Notes under the pieces: model-generated
What the model was told of the DNA's origin: nothing
The model's database searches: none
Seen by the model: the letters and a program-made list of their open reading frames with translations, nothing else
Origin: Heterostelium multicystogenum
Taxonomy: Eukaryota; Evosea; Eumycetozoa; Acytosteliales; Acytosteliaceae
DNA: 64,000 nt
NCBI GenBank assembly: GCA_003667245.1
Contig: RCNN01000113.1
Location: forward strand, 1 to 64,000
Reading direction: 5' to 3'
Shown: positions 40,148 to 52,890 of the stretch, one piece after another
Position numbering within the stretch: the first letter of the stretch is position 1
Layout of the letters: each line of letters opens with the position of its first letter
Made by a program: the position numbers and the translations under genes

Positions 40148-43100
40148 TTAATTGTGTGGAGTGTCCGAATGAGCTAGAATGTGCATGGCAAACATGACTT
40201 GAGTGGTCTTTGTCTTCAAACTCTTTTGAATCAGTCTGGAGAATGATTGCTTTGCTTCTTCGTCGTCTAAATCCATTAAAAAGGCTTCACGTAGATAGTC
40301 GATATCGCTTCTAGTCGATAATTCTGGAATTCCAGTGGATAACATCTAATTCGATTGATGGAACAGTTAGTATCATTTGAATTAATAATGTGGGATGGAA
40401 TTAAAGGTAGAATCTTACAAGATTGAATAAAATAATGAAAAGATTTCTTTGCTTCCTAATAATATTATAGGATAGACAACACAAGTCGGTAAACCACTTG
40501 AATGAATCACTCTTTTCACCTCCCATTACATGGGCAAATTCTGGTGTCAGTACAAATGGTGCCTTTTCTCTCTTGTAACCATGGAATTTCATGATATTAC
40601 CCAAAAGTGTGCGAAATCAATATCTATATTTGGAGTTGAGTATGGATGGTTGGTTAGGAGTGAATGTGATTTAAGAGATATATCGCAATATTGATATCAA
40701 TAACGTACGGAATAAATGACCAGATGTTGCAACCATGATGTTATCGTTATGTCTATCACTGATACCAAGTAGGTAGGTGGCAACGCAATATCCGGTGAGT
40801 GAATTTGTAAAGTTTTGAACAACCATTTCCATGTCAGACTCTGGGTTTCTTTCTTTGAGCCAGTTTGACAATGGAGTCTTGGTGAATGCAGCTGTAGCTC
40901 CACCTGCTGCTTTTTGGATGTTGGCAACTGTGTCACTGTCGGTAACTACTTCGATGAATCCCATACCATCTCCTGTAGCGGTAACGTTGTAGATGGAGAG
41001 ATGGAGATCGAGTCCATCGCGTTTCCATAGGTTGTCCATGATCGAAATCATCTGAAGTGTAAGAATATCTTGTCGCAAATCATCACCATGCTTGTAGATT
41101 ACACTGATTGGCTCACCAAGTGGATCGACATTTTGGAATGAAAGAAGAAGTGGCGTGGTGAATGAATCTAACCAACGACATTCATTGACGTTGATACCAC
41201 ATGCTTGGGTGTTGTATGATGTCGGGACATGGAATGTATTTGGCCAGCTAACTCGAGTCAATTCATCCTGGAGGATTTGTTTACGCTTGTTGGCGGGTGC
41301 TTCCTTTATGATCTTGGCAATCGCTTGTAGACGGGTAACCACTTCCATTTGCTTGACGAATTCGTGACGTTGATCTCCACATCCTTTGAGATAAGTTTCA
41401 AGGATCAGCGAGTAACGGTCCGATATCTTTTGGTTGTGCATCTCTGCTTCAAGGTGCCAGAAAAGTGGATGACCAATAACAGCACGATTGTTGAGTGCTC
41501 GTTGAATGATAAATCTTGCGAGTGCAGAGTCGTGATATGATTCGTGTTTGAGCGATTGAACTAGTTGTAGTAGATATAGTGCCAAGTCACTGTCACTTAG
41601 AGGGCGAAGGCAGTTGACAGCATACTCACGTACAAGTTCATCGGCAAAATTTGACATCAAGCAGCTCAAGTGCTTCAACTGGCGAGAGAGGAGCCCAAAT
41701 AGATAGGAGTCGATGTGCTTCTTTTACTTCCTGTGGGTTGTTCCAGTGTAGGGACTGGAGCACCTTGGAGAGTGAGTGAGGGTTGTTTCGCAAATGCATA
41801 CGGTAGGTCCAGATAAATTGTTGATCCGATGGTGTAAGTTGGTACATTGGATCTTTGTTGATTAATACTTCTAAACGTTCTTCATCTTGCTTTCTTGCCT
41901 CGACATAGTCGGTGATTTCGGTTTCTCTCCATCAGTTCTGGTCGTGGGAAAATTACAGGGAATGGGAATTGAGACAGTTCAACTACGAGAGAAGGACAGA
42001 GTTGGTGATAGTCGCTTATGTTTGTTCTGTCGCCTGGCCAGAGGATCAAGCTGATAACACCACTTTGGAGGTTACCCTTGTAGTCAATCAGCTGGAGGTC
42101 TACCCAACCAACGGAAACACGTTGTTGCTTTTCAGTTTGGGCAAAGAGTGTGAAGCACAGTTTGGTGGCACGAGGCACATGGCAAAGCAAAAGAGTAGAA
42201 CGCAGCCATTCGCACCACCAAGGATTGGCAAATGGTTTACTGAATGTCTCTAATGGAGGGGTGAGAAGCTCTTCACCATGGTACATGGCAACGTCAATCA
42301 TGAGCTTGATATCGTTGGTATTGACATCTGGAATTAGGTGGTTAAATAGACTATTGTTCAAGTTCTCAAGACACAGAATTCTAATTTCAAATGGACGATT
42401 GATTTCGTAGAGCATAATAGATCTTTGGACCTGTTGTTTGGTAATTTGGTTCCTAGAAGCTAGCAAGAAAGATCCTTTGCCACCAGATGGAGTAGATGCA
42501 ATTGGTGTTGGTTTAGAAGATGTGGCGGGTTGTTGTGAATAGGAAAGAGCGGTTGGTGGCGATTGGGAGAGGGAGATTGGATTGACAAGATCGTCAGTGT
42601 AACCATCAATGTGTTTTGGCAGAGAGGATCGATTTACCAATGTGAACTTGATGTCTTTCTTTCTCTGTAGACGGTTTCTTACGAGATCCAAGTCCATTAC
42701 TTGGCAGTCTTTAAGGACGTGATCAGTGGTTCCAGTGATTCGAGCTACAAAGTCCGAAGCTTTCTGGTCCACCAGCAGCTTGGTGGTGTTGTTGTGTTTG
42801 CTGATAACACGCTCAATGATCTCACTCATGAGGTCGGTTCCATTCACACTGATAGTGGTTGAGTGATTGTCTGGTGGTAAATAGAATCTAATACGGAAGC
42901 TCGAGGGCAACAGTGGGTCGGCACCGCTGCATGTAGTCAGAGGCGCAACCGTAACCTTAACGCGTTCTCTCACATCCAATTCGTTAAAGTTGAAGATGTT
43001 AGACATTGTTTGACGGAAGTGTTTGATTTCATTTTCGCCGTTGCTCCAGCAGAGTGGCTTGCCAAGCAGTGAGCCAATTTGAATCTGTGCCATTTTCTTT

Positions 43101-45394
43101 CTTTGTTGCTGTGCTTTTACATTGTGATCTCTTTGCTCGCCAAGTGAGAACGAAGCAGTTCTCTCATTTCCATTATTCAATCGATTGAGTAGATGGTTGT
43201 TTGAAGGCGCAGATCCAACTCCGCCATTACTGCTAACAAGCATAGCTCTGTTATTTCCAATGTTAACATTGTTGCTAGATGGTATTACAATTGCATTCGA
43301 TGCATTAATCTTGTTGGTGTACGATGATGGTGGAGATAGCTCCATTGGTTCGGGTGGTGGACTCGTTGAAAGAGTGTTGCTGTTGATACTGCTGTTGATT
43401 ACTTCCTGCATTCCAGGTTTCAAAATGACTATCTTGGGTATCTTTTTGCTGTCGTCGGTTTGAAGATAGTTGAGGATGACACCGTTGCTGCTGATTGGAG
43501 TGATATTGCTATCGTGTTGTGTGTTGTTTCGATAGCAAGTGTTCCGACCTTCAATGCAGCTGCCATTGCTTCAAATGTAGTAATAAGATGTTGTTTGAAC
43601 TCATTCGAAGTCGCCACGAGTGGACATCCAATAATTAAATTGATATCCTTCACGGTGGTCGACACCTGCACTGGGAATTGCTTGGATTTAACGTTAGCCA
43701 GTGGTTCTTTCAATACAATGTATTCCGACCAATTTCTGTTGACGTCGTCGTTTGTCGAGAGATCTGGTTTTGCAGGAGAAGGTGAGCGAGGCACTGAAGG
43801 TTTGCGCTGAATGAGTGTCGATTCCGTTGGACTTAGGGCGAACTGTGTAGATTGCTGTTTGGTGCCGATGCTGTCGACACCAGCAATGACACCCGAGAGT
43901 ATACGATCGGCTTCATCATCTCCGTCGTCAAGTCCATCGTCGTCGTCCTCTGTCTCAAAGTTTGGTGCATCACTATCGTCAGTGACAACTCGATTCTCAA
44001 CATCAGAGCCCTGTGATTGGTATTTCAGCTCCTCCTCCTCAATGGCAATTAGCTGCTGTTGTAGACGTGCAAGCTTGATGCGCTCTCGCTCTCTTTCTTT
44101 CTCAGAGTCATCGTCGTCAAGATCCTGATCGATTCTAACTCGCAACTTTCTGTGCAATGTCGGCGACAGATTGTCGCCACTTGATCCTGCACTGGGGCTA
44201 GCAGCCATATTCATATCGTTTGCAGCACCACCAGTGCCGTTGCCATTGATCGAAATAGCAGGTGTAGCAGAGGTGGAGTCATCGTCGCTGTGTATTGTCA
44301 GTTTGGACTTTGTCGTCAGAATGTTACCAAAAGTGTCACGCTTCACATCGTGTTGTCTAATCTTTACATATCTTTCTTCATCGAGATCACCTGCGCTTTG
44401 AAAACGATGAGCTATTTACCATTCCACTGGCAGACTGTTCATTTCCAACTCCAAACGAATCAGTTGAGCTATTTAAATCAATACTACTATCGTTTATATC
44501 GATACTACTATTATTATTATTGTTTGAATCTGATGTAACAACATTCACATTATTACTATCTACTTTGTTATTATTATTATTGTTATTATTATTATTATTG
44601 TTGTTGTTGTTTGATATTGAAAGTCTTCTTTGATTCCTTGTAAAATGTCTACTGTGTCTTTTGTTGACTGGTGAAACGGTTGTATTGTTGCCATTCTTGT
44701 TAAAGGCAGTTCTGATTGAGCCTAGCTGTTTTTTAATAATATCTGCTCTGTGCTTTCTTGCTTTGATCCTATTAGTGATGTTTAGTTAGTGGATTTCCAT
44801 CTCATATTCATAGCTTCATTTGTTGGCAAACATACTCTTTTGATTTCGGTACCAAGAATACCTCTATTGATTCTTTCTTGGCCAGCAGCGATTTCTGTAT
44901 ATCTTCATGGGCATAAACAAACTTTACAAACTCAATCTGTAGCAAATCATTCTAATAATAGCAAAAGAAAGATGTTAGATGTTAGATGTATTCTTGCGAT
45001 TGTTCTCTTTCACCAGCAAGCATATATATGATCAGCATGCGTGATGGATAGATGATGATATGTACTTTGTTTAATGCCAAGAAGTAGTCTTGATGACTCG
45101 AGTCTTTCAATGCATCTTTATGCTGTTTAAATATCTCGAATTTGACATGATCTACAGTTGCTGAGCTCTGAAAAGTCAACGTACTTGTCTGGCCATTGAC
45201 ATTGATCTATTCGGTAAATTATTTACAACAAAGACCAATGTTAGTCATTCAGCTCTGAGTGATCTGCTGGATGGTTTGGTCAGCGCAACACCACCCTCAA
45301 GTTGGACATGACATAACCCACTACTTACATGTACTGAAAATCCATCGTCGAAATACTTATTTTTGGAATATCTCTGTTGCTGTGTTCTTTGCAT
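40148..45394 (-). CDS. Class I phosphatidylinositol 3-kinase
   Basis: Large lipid kinase producing PIP3 for chemotaxis and macropinocytosis. Start MQRTQQQRYSKNKYFDDGFS at 45394; introns 45207-45328, 44952-45065 and 44769-44835. N-terminal exons (INVNGQTSTLTFQSS, VDHVKFEIFKQH, SIEVFLVPKSKE) resemble an adaptor-binding (p85-binding) domain. A long Asn- and acid-rich linker with several low-complexity runs follows. Then come a Ras-binding domain (FRIRFYLPPDNHSTTISV), a C2 domain (SIMLYEINRPFEIRILCLEN; WCEWLRSTLLLCHVPRATKL; CFTLFAQ), the helical PIK domain and the kinase: VIYKHGDDLRQDILTLQMI, catalytic loop LLGISDRHNDNIMVA (about 40755), and after introns 40624-40708 and 40346-40418 the IDFGH-type activation loop, NIMKFHGYKREKAPFVLT and the C-terminal LREAFLMDLDDEEA. 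Indels near 44400, 43440, 41850, 41645 and 40610 are bridged. Matches the dictyostelid PI3K1/2-type architecture; which member cannot be said. Confidence 0.92.
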
Positions 45395-46191
45395 ATTTTA
45401 GTATTATCCAATTTATCTTTTATCTATCTATTCTATATCTGTATCTGTATATATCTATTACTTTTATATATTATAATATTATCCAGTATATCTATATCTT
45501 TATTTATATAACTTTAATTGATATCACCATTATAATGAGTAAGATTAAGATATAAGATGTATGTTTTGATTTATGATTTGATGATATTGAATATGGACTT
45601 TGAATGAATTTGGTTATGAGATGAATTAGATGATTGGTTATTGATATGTAGATTCAAGATGATGGTGAGTGAATAGAGAGTGTGTTTGTGTGGTAGTATA
45701 TTTATTGGTAAGTTGGTTGCCTTTGGAAAATATTGATTGAATGTTTAATGCTAATGTTGTTGGCAAGACAAGACAATAATAACAATGTAAATGCTGTTAC
45801 TAATACTGCTACTAATAAATGTGTGTTCAGTTGGTTTGGTCACCACGTTATTTAATAAATATAAAGGCAGCAAACAATTGAATTGGAACACTCCTTTGCA
45901 ACAATATTAGAACAAAAAAGAATCTGATTATTAGTTTGGTAGTGCTTAAAAAATATTTAAAAATGGGCACAATAAACTTAAAAAATCTTTTTTTCTGATT
46001 TGAAAAAATAATCAAAAAGGGGCAAGTGATCAGAGGGGAGTGTGGGTAACTAACTGAAAACCACAAATCTTAAATTTATTTGGATATTATTTTTGGCTAG
46101 AGTTCTGTGACAAATGCACTTCCCTTCAAGATACTTGAGCGAAATTAGATATTATTGGTGTTGTTATTGTTGAGTGTCTGTCTGTCTTGTT
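45395..46191. other. Intergenic, AT-rich
   Basis: Promoter of the PI3-kinase gene and 3' side of the acyltransferase gene. Only low-complexity open frames. No gene seen. Confidence 0.55.
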
Positions 46192-48386
46192 CTATTGGAA
46201 TTGAATGCTGTCGACTTTGGCGACGGAGTGTGATTCGTTGGTTCGGTGGTTGGCGGGGAATACAATACGTTCGAGATTGACGAATGGCTTTTCAATGGTG
46301 AGATGAACGACGAATGCTGCGGAGAATGAAAGAATAATGTTTGCGGTGTAGAGCCAGGCAAATTCAATGGGTGAGTAATGTCCAAAAGTGGTTCTTGAGA
46401 ATTGGTAGGTCCAAATCACAAGTGGGTGGATCATGTAGGTGGAGAAGGTGAGTTTAGAGAGATAGTGGAACAGTTTGATCTTGAAGAAGGCGGCAAGTAC
46501 TCCACCGTGTCCATAGAATGTGGCCATCATGAAGAGGACAAACCAACAGTGAACATAGTGTGGGCAAATGGCGTTGAAGAGTCCATTTTCAACTTTGGTC
46601 CAAGGGTTTGATTGCAAGCCAGAGTATGGGATGTAGCTGAAGAACATTGTAATTCCGAGGGCAAGTGAGTATGCAACCACACGGAAGAGTGGCTTGTTGT
46701 AGAGCTTTTTAGTTGTTTCATGAGTGTAGAGGAAGGCAACTGCCATTCCAACTGCGTATGGACCAACTCTTGTCCATGGCTTTTGGTAGATGTCGGTAGC
46801 AAATGAAGTGCTACCGCTGACAGCAAAGTCAAAGAAAGTTGGAATGTTGAATTTAATGGTAAGCCAGAGGTTGGTTGTGAAAGTCAGGGCGAGGAGAAGA
46901 CCAATCCAAAGGTATCCAAAGATCTTTCTGTATCTAAATGAAAGCAAAACGAATGGAGCAATCAAGTAGAATTGCATGTCGTTGGCGAGATACCATCCCC
47001 AGGCAAAGCATTCTTGGTTAAGGGTGGATGGATATAAGTTGTTGATGTAGAGGAGGTTGCTCCAGAAGTATTGGTTGCATCCAACAAGACTTTCCTTAAA
47101 TTGGTACCACATAGGGCCAGTGCCAAACATGGGCATCAGCTGCCAGTAAACAAAGAGGAGGAAATACATAAGTGGAGGACAAACGCAAGTATCGGTGGAC
47201 GACATATTTCAACCAGAACAAGAATGACTTTGCCTTGGCAGAATCAATTTGTGAGAGGAGAGTGTGCACAACTAAAAATCCACTCAGCATAAAGAAAACA
47301 TCGACTGCAAATTCACCAGCTGGAATTGCTTGGAAAGAGAAAAATGTACGTGCAGTTCCATATACATATTCAATATTGTCGATACCGGGACTAAGAGAGA
47401 ACAGCAAAGAGTGGCCCAAACCACCCACATTGTAGAGACCGTTCTAATTCCGTCCAAAGCATCAAAGTGACGCTTGGAAGAAGAGCTTCCTACAAATGAG
47501 TTGTAGTTGCGAATCAATGAGAAAGCCACGAATATGTTTTCTATAATTGTTACTGAGCTGGCCTCGTATTCTTGCTTCGCCTTGATTTGGGCGCTACGAC
47601 GTCCTCCGTCGAGCAATCCCTCAAATTCGTGCTCGTTATTTGGGTTTCTGTAGGTTTTTATGAATTCTATTGAAGTTCCAATCGCCACCATAACTGCGAA
47701 GCATACAGCGACACCAAGGACAACTCCAGCACCGGTAGTCCACTCCTTGTAAGTTTGGTTGATACTTGAATAGCAATGTGATGAGCTATTGGATCCCTGG
47801 TGGAGCGATGATTGACATGGTTTCCATGAAGATGGTGAGAGCACCCTCGATGTCGGCTGTCGTATTGCAACTGGGAGGAATGCAGAGTCCAATGATATAA
47901 GGATAGGTTATATTGAGGATTGGCACAAAGAAATCAGTTTGGTATACACAATAGTGTGAGACATTCGACGGTAACCCGAGACATCCATCCATATTTCCAA
48001 GATCATTTGGTGCTCTTCCAGTATTTTCCCACACTAAAATATATACATGTTTTTGTTAAATTAGTTTTTCCCCAATATTTGTTTGTATGTTTGTAAAAAT
48101 AACTTCAGATATGATATTTATCATAATCTTATCTTATCTTATCTTGTTATATTGTTTGTTTGATATTACTTTCAAGATCATTTTCCATATCTGTATACAT
48201 CATCATGTTCTGAACATCTGTTTGGCATTGGTCAGATACATCTGCTGACAACATATTTAATGGTGCCATCGACTTGATAAGTAAGTCATTATTTATACCA
48301 TTAATTGAGCTCTTTGCACATATTACACATGACTGTAACAGTGTAATTGATAACAATAGTAATACTTGTATATAATTTTTATACAT
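46192..48386 (-). CDS. NRF-type membrane acyltransferase (acyltransferase 3 family)
   Basis: Predicted multi-pass acyltransferase of the nose-resistant-to-fluoxetine (NRF) class. Signal peptide (IQVLLLLSITLLQSCVICA); exon 1 ends 48170 and the intron is 48034-48169. The secreted NRF N-terminal domain has paired Cys (MWENTGRAPNDLGNMDGC; YIIGLCIPPSCN). Then come a membrane helix (TGAGVVLGVAVCFAVMVAI), HFDALDGIRTVSTMWVV (the RxxxxxWV motif that opens AT3 domains), FAVDVFFMLSGFLV and about eight further membrane helices, ending FVVHLTIEKPFVNLERIVFP. At least three indels (near 47800, 47430 and 47200) are bridged. In animals NRF proteins help transport lipids or drugs; the acyl substrate here is unknown. 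Confidence 0.88.
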
Positions 48387-49241
48387 AGTTTACAATATAA
48401 ATCTAAATCTAAAATGAATCAATCTATCTTGCTTTAGGTTTATACTAAACTTTAAATAAATATCTAACTTTATAAAGTATTTAAATAAAAAAAATATTAT
48501 TGATTGATTGATTGATTGATAAAATGAGAATTAACTAAGATATATATAAATGAATTTTTACTTTATTTAAAATAAATACAATACAATATATATAGAACGA
48601 TGATCGTGTTTCTCATCATTTTGGAATTTCTTAGTTTACAGAGAGAGATACATCGGCTTATCGCTCTTTTTTCCTGTCTCGCTCTCGGGGGTTATATTTT
48701 TTTTGGAATAAAAAAAAAATCGCCTTTCCATCATAATCTTCTAATGATGATACTGCAGCTGATGGATGACCTTATAAATTTACACTTTAATGTAACTGTT
48801 GGGTAATCATGTTAAATATATCATTACTATAATTAAATATATCATCCACACCAACTAAACATTCGTGGGTTTAATTTATATTAGGTAGTGTGGTTGTATT
48901 TTTCAACTTAAATTTAAATAAGCCTGGTAATATTAGTGGTCACTTCACTGATATCGGGGGCAATTCCTAAATTGTGGCAAGCTCATCACTTCGATAGCAT
49001 CATTTCTACAACATTCATCAAAAGAGTTGATCTGCAATGATTATGTATCTTAGTATAGATATTGAAAATACCAAGTAATTTCACCTTTGTACTTCTTTGA
49101 TCAACATGGGTTTTCTGTTACTAATTCGGTAATATTTGCCAATTATTTCTTTCTATTCTGATTGTTGTTCAGTTGCGTGATTTATTATTTATTAATTGTT
49201 GTGTGTGGTTACTTGATTTGGTGAAAGTAATTGGGGGGTTG
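48387..49241. other. Intergenic, AT-rich, with (TGAT)5 repeat
   Basis: TGAT is repeated five times at 48501-48520. Long runs of A/T. The open frames near 48600-48806 have no family resemblance. No gene seen. Confidence 0.55.
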
Positions 49242-50654
49242 TTAAATGTCAGTTTGTTGTTTTGGTTTATCTTTTGCGAGTGCTATTTGACCAAATGGTT
49301 GTGTTTGCATTGTATTTAACATCAAATAGGATACCGATGATTTAAGGTATTGTTCATTCCATATGCTGAACAGTTGTTGTACAACTTTTTGGTATGACTC
49401 TGTATCGTATATAAAGTCGAGATCTTCGTAACCACAATCATAGAGAACCAGTGGGATTTCCGATGCCATCTCATAAGCTGGTTTAGGTACACCTTTAGAA
49501 AGATCTAACAAGTCTGCAATAATCTAAAGTATACCATTTGTTTGCATATTAGTATTATTTGTGTAATAGGTTATATATATGTGTGTGTGATAAATTCATG
49601 AGATAATTACAGTGGTTGGATATTTCTTCTGACCTACGAGGAATAGCATCGCCATCATGCATCTAATTTGGTGCCAGAGGAATGCGTAGCCGCAGATCGT
49701 TGCCACATACATTCCACCAGTCGAAAAGTCACCAGATGTCACTGGCTGTATATCAAAAGAGAGTATCACTCTCGTAAAGGACTTTACGCTTTCCAAGTCT
49801 ATCTTTGCAGAAATTGGTAAAGTCATGTTCACCAACATATGATTTACCTGCTTCTTTCATGAGCTAGTAGTAATAAACAAAGTTAGTTGTGATGTCATTG
49901 ATTCATTCATTAGAGTGTCTATTGTTTATACCTCTAAATCAAGGTCGGATGGATTGAAAAAGTATTTGTAGGTTCTGTAGAGTGTGCTGAAGCGAGCATT
50001 GAAGTGGAATGGTATGGGAGACCAGCCAAGCACACGAATCTGTGGCGGTAGCACACCGTTCAACATTTTAAACATACTGGAATTCCTCGAGAGGCTTCTT
50101 GTTCTTGATGAGGTTTGCCTTCTTTCTTTGGATTGCTTCTTCATCTATGATCAATGGTGGGATCAATCCCTCGCCTTCGAGCAAATTCGATCTAACATAT
50201 AATGATATCACCTGTCCGAATGCAGAAACACCTTTATCGGTTCTGCCTGACCTGTGCGACATAATGTAATGATTAATAGTTAGTAACTAAATAGACATTG
50301 GTAGCATATGAGGATAAACGATTTTACTTTGCATAGTTACAAGTCTTAATGTCATTGATTAGACAGGTCTTTTGCAGGGCTCTGATGAGATGACCCTCAA
50401 TGGTCTCCTCAGTACACTGTTGTGCAGCAAATCCATGGAAGTCCCAGCCCAAATAGGCTACCTTTAATGCAATATATCTTTTTATAACATCGATCAAAAT
50501 CTATTTCATTAGCATTTCGCTTTTGTTTCTTTTTTTTAGGTTGCTGCTGTTGGTGCTGTTTATTTTCTTTAGTTTGATACTCTAGCAAAAGCTCAACCAA
50601 CTTCTCCTTATCTAAAGTGTCAAGATAGTCTTTAGATAATGTTGCCTTTGACAT
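49242..50654 (-). CDS. pus3: tRNA pseudouridine(38/39) synthase (PUS3/Deg1)
   Basis: TruA-family enzyme converting uridine 38/39 of tRNA anticodon arms to pseudouridine. N-terminus MSKATLSKDYLDTLDKEKLV has the coiled region typical of PUS3, followed by a Gln/Lys-rich stretch. After one extra A in AAAAA (near 50487) it reads RYIALKVAYLGWDFHGFAAQ and EETIEGHLIRALQKT. The intron at about 50267-50331 (containing ACTAAC) joins CNYAK to SGRTDKGVSAFGQVISL, which carries the catalytic Asp of the GRTDKGVSA motif. Later blocks: PPQIRVLGWSPIPFHFNARF, RTYKYFF, a VGEHDFTNFCK-type segment near 49830, YVATICGYAFLWHQIRCMMA, EIPLVLYDCGYEDLDF. Introns near 49864-49930 and 49525-49610. The long C-terminal extension (VLYDCGYE) distinguishes PUS3 from PUS1. 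Confidence 0.9.
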
Positions 50655-50850
50655 TGTTTACATTGAGCAATCGTCACCTCTCAATTCTTCAAAAAGAGTC
50701 CCCCACTGATCATTTTAAAACTTCCTAAATTTGGAATTCATAAAAAATAAGGATCTGTTTTTAAATATAATCACTTTTACAAGGAACTGGAAATTTTATT
50801 GGGTCTATAATAAATCTATTCAATATCTTGTATTTAATAAGACTAAAAAA

Positions 50851-50930
50851 GTAGAGTTGAATAGGTCCTTGGATTTCCATATTCTTCATCGATTAAAATA
50901 TCAAAGTAAACAAGATCAATCCAATGATAA
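50851..50930 (-). pseudogene. Decayed 3' fragment of the secreted-protein family
   Basis: On the plus strand this stretch aligns base by base, with many substitutions and small gaps, to the last exon of the four copies downstream. Shared strings include AATAGGTC/CATAGGTC, TTGGATTTCCATATTCTTCATCGA and AACAAGATCAATC, which encode the conserved LVTFDII..EEYANP end of the protein. No more than about 80 bases are recognisable. Confidence 0.65.
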
Positions 50931-51129
50931 TCCTTCTACTAAAAAAAGAGGAGACACAAACAGAATGTCGCACAGAACTGAGGTACAGCTATGTCTTCAA
51001 TTCTAGAGAATATCACAGAGTATAGATTTGAAAAATGATTAGAATTTCGATTGGTCAATCATTACTTAATAGAAATCAAATGAGGTTTATTTTGTAGTTT
51101 TTTGAAATTGATCACCAGAAGAGGGACAG

Positions 51130-51380
51130 ACTATTTTAAATCGGTGTTGCAAGCTCGATTGTACCCTTACCCACACCCCCATCATCGGTTGACCATCCAC
51201 TCTTCTCACCAATAATGAAGAAGCTATTTCTGGTGCTGATCAGGTTCCTTAACAAGAATCTGGAGATACTGCTGCATCTAGTTTTTCATAGCAACTAAAA
51301 AACCAAGACCTTGTACAATAATCCACTTTAGCAATACCTTCACTGCAACACTCAATACAACCACTCCATCTCTAAAATCA
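51130..51380 (-). pseudogene. Possible decayed coding sequence, unrecognised
   Basis: The minus strand reads FFIIGEKSGWSTDDGGVGKG followed by TIELATP, and in another frame VVVLSVAVKVLLKWIIVQGL. The base composition is GC-richer than the flanks. Stops and frame changes interrupt it. It could be a relic gene or exons of an unrecognised gene. Confidence 0.25.
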
Positions 51381-51733
51381 ATGAAAACCAAATTATTAAA
51401 AACATCATTTTGTTAACAAATTCATGATTATAAACCAAAAATAAAAACTACCGCCAATTTCAAAGGAAAAGTCTGAGGAGTAATGAAGTCTCTAAAGGTC
51501 TTATTTAGGTATTTATAACTTATTCTTTTCTAAAAGAATTATCAAGTGAAACTTAACTTTTTGGTTGGAAGTGCTGACAAACTATCTTCATCATATTCAT
51601 AAATGTTGATCATTCCAACCACTTTAATTTATGAACATTTTGGGAATGATCTATTTTTTTATGATCTCTATAAAATATGTGGTGGATGTATTATAAGCTG
51701 TATTTACTAAGTTTGAAAGGTCTTGTACAGTAT

Positions 51734-52890
51734 TTATTGTGATTGGAAAATATAGGTTGCATAGGTCATCGGATTTGCATACTCCTCATCGAGTATAATA
51801 TCAAATGTAACAAGATCAATCACTTTAGGATAAAGAATAGGTCCCCAACTTTGACTTAGACTTGGATCTTGTTGAAGAATGATTGCATATCCATTTTCAT
51901 CAAATACAAATGTTTCACATGCAGATGCAATCGATGTATTATAAATAGTGATGATATCTCGAATTGTATTTGTTTGAAGATCGATTTGTGTCAGATATAT
52001 TGGTGTTGCTCCTAATATTCCATCTCCCTGATAATTTACAACACCAAGATACAACTTTGATTCATATGAAAAAGGTGTTATCTGTGGATCCAAGAGTTCA
52101 ATACTCAATTTGAAATGATAAGTGGTGTCTGAGAATGTATGATTTGATAAATAGAATACTTTGATAAAAACATCATATCCTTGGAATGGTGCGTAAAGTG
52201 TGTAAATAATATCTGCTGATTCATCATAATAGATTGCTGGACTCGTATAATCCAAGAAATTATCTAAGAATTGATAGAATCTTGTTCTATTTGATCATTA
52301 AATGTTGATATAAGAATTAAATATCTGATTATTGGTTGAAAAAGTAATAATACTTACGGTGCAGTATAATCTGTGAAATCAACTGTAATAATTGATGTAT
52401 TACCATTATTGATATCAGTAACCATAGTGTAGATTTGATTTCTATTTTGATCCCATTGAATTGTTGTTCCAAGCATAAAGTAGTAATGATATTCTTTCAT
52501 TGGATGTTTTTCTTTATCGATAATAGTATTTTCCTTTGCATTGAATATTGAAATCGAACAGTATAATGGATTGGTTCCATTCAAATTTGATATCAAAGTT
52601 AAATAATTATTATCACCAGCCAATCCAAGTGTACCCATGATAGTAGGGTCTCCAGAGATCTCAAACTCTTCCAAAATCGAACCATTAATCAATGCAAATC
52701 GAGTATAAATATGACTATTGCTGAAACAATTCAAAGATATTGGTGGTTCTCTCTAAAATTCATCAAACAACAATGATATTAACATCAATAGAATCGATTG
52801 GACATTAAAATGATTACATACTGAAATCACAATCAAAACATTTAAAGTTGTGAACAATATCAAAACACAAACAAATATTTGTCTTGACAT
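51734..52890 (-). CDS. Secreted protein family, copy 1 (intact)
   Basis: Three exons: 52822-52890 (signal peptide, MSRQIFVCVLILFTTLNVLI), 52358-52752 and 51734-52286. All introns are about 70 bases (GTATGT/GTAAGT...TTTTAG/AATAG), total 338 residues with no indel. The mature protein begins REPPISLNCFSNSHIYTRFA and contains repeated short units of beta-strand type (LYCSISIFNAKENTII, IYTMVTDINNGNTSIITVDF, ADIIYTLYAPFQGYDVFIKV, KLYLGVVNYQGDGILG, IYLTQIDLQTNTIRDIITIY, ACETFVFDENGYAIIL). Such 40-50 residue strand repeats suggest a beta-propeller. I do not recognise the family. Several NxS/T sites. A conserved GTAAGT/AAAAG pair at 52968 and 52900 suggests a 69-base intron in the 5' UTR. Its upstream and downstream flanks are shared with copies 3 and 4, so the unit of duplication includes promoter and 3' region. 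Confidence 0.85.

Larger units (their letters stand above)
50655..51733. other. Intergenic with decayed sequence
   Basis: 1.1 kb between pus3 and the first copy of the secreted-protein family. It contains a decayed piece of that family (50851-50930) and a patch with protein-like minus-strand frames (about 51130-51380), both listed separately. The part next to the stop at 51734 (51605-51733) is the 3' flank shared by the family copies. Confidence 0.6.

Noticed and set aside
48600..48806. 68-codon plus-strand ORF upstream of the acyltransferase
   Set aside because: Crosses a poly-A tract, has no family resemblance and sits in the divergent spacer.
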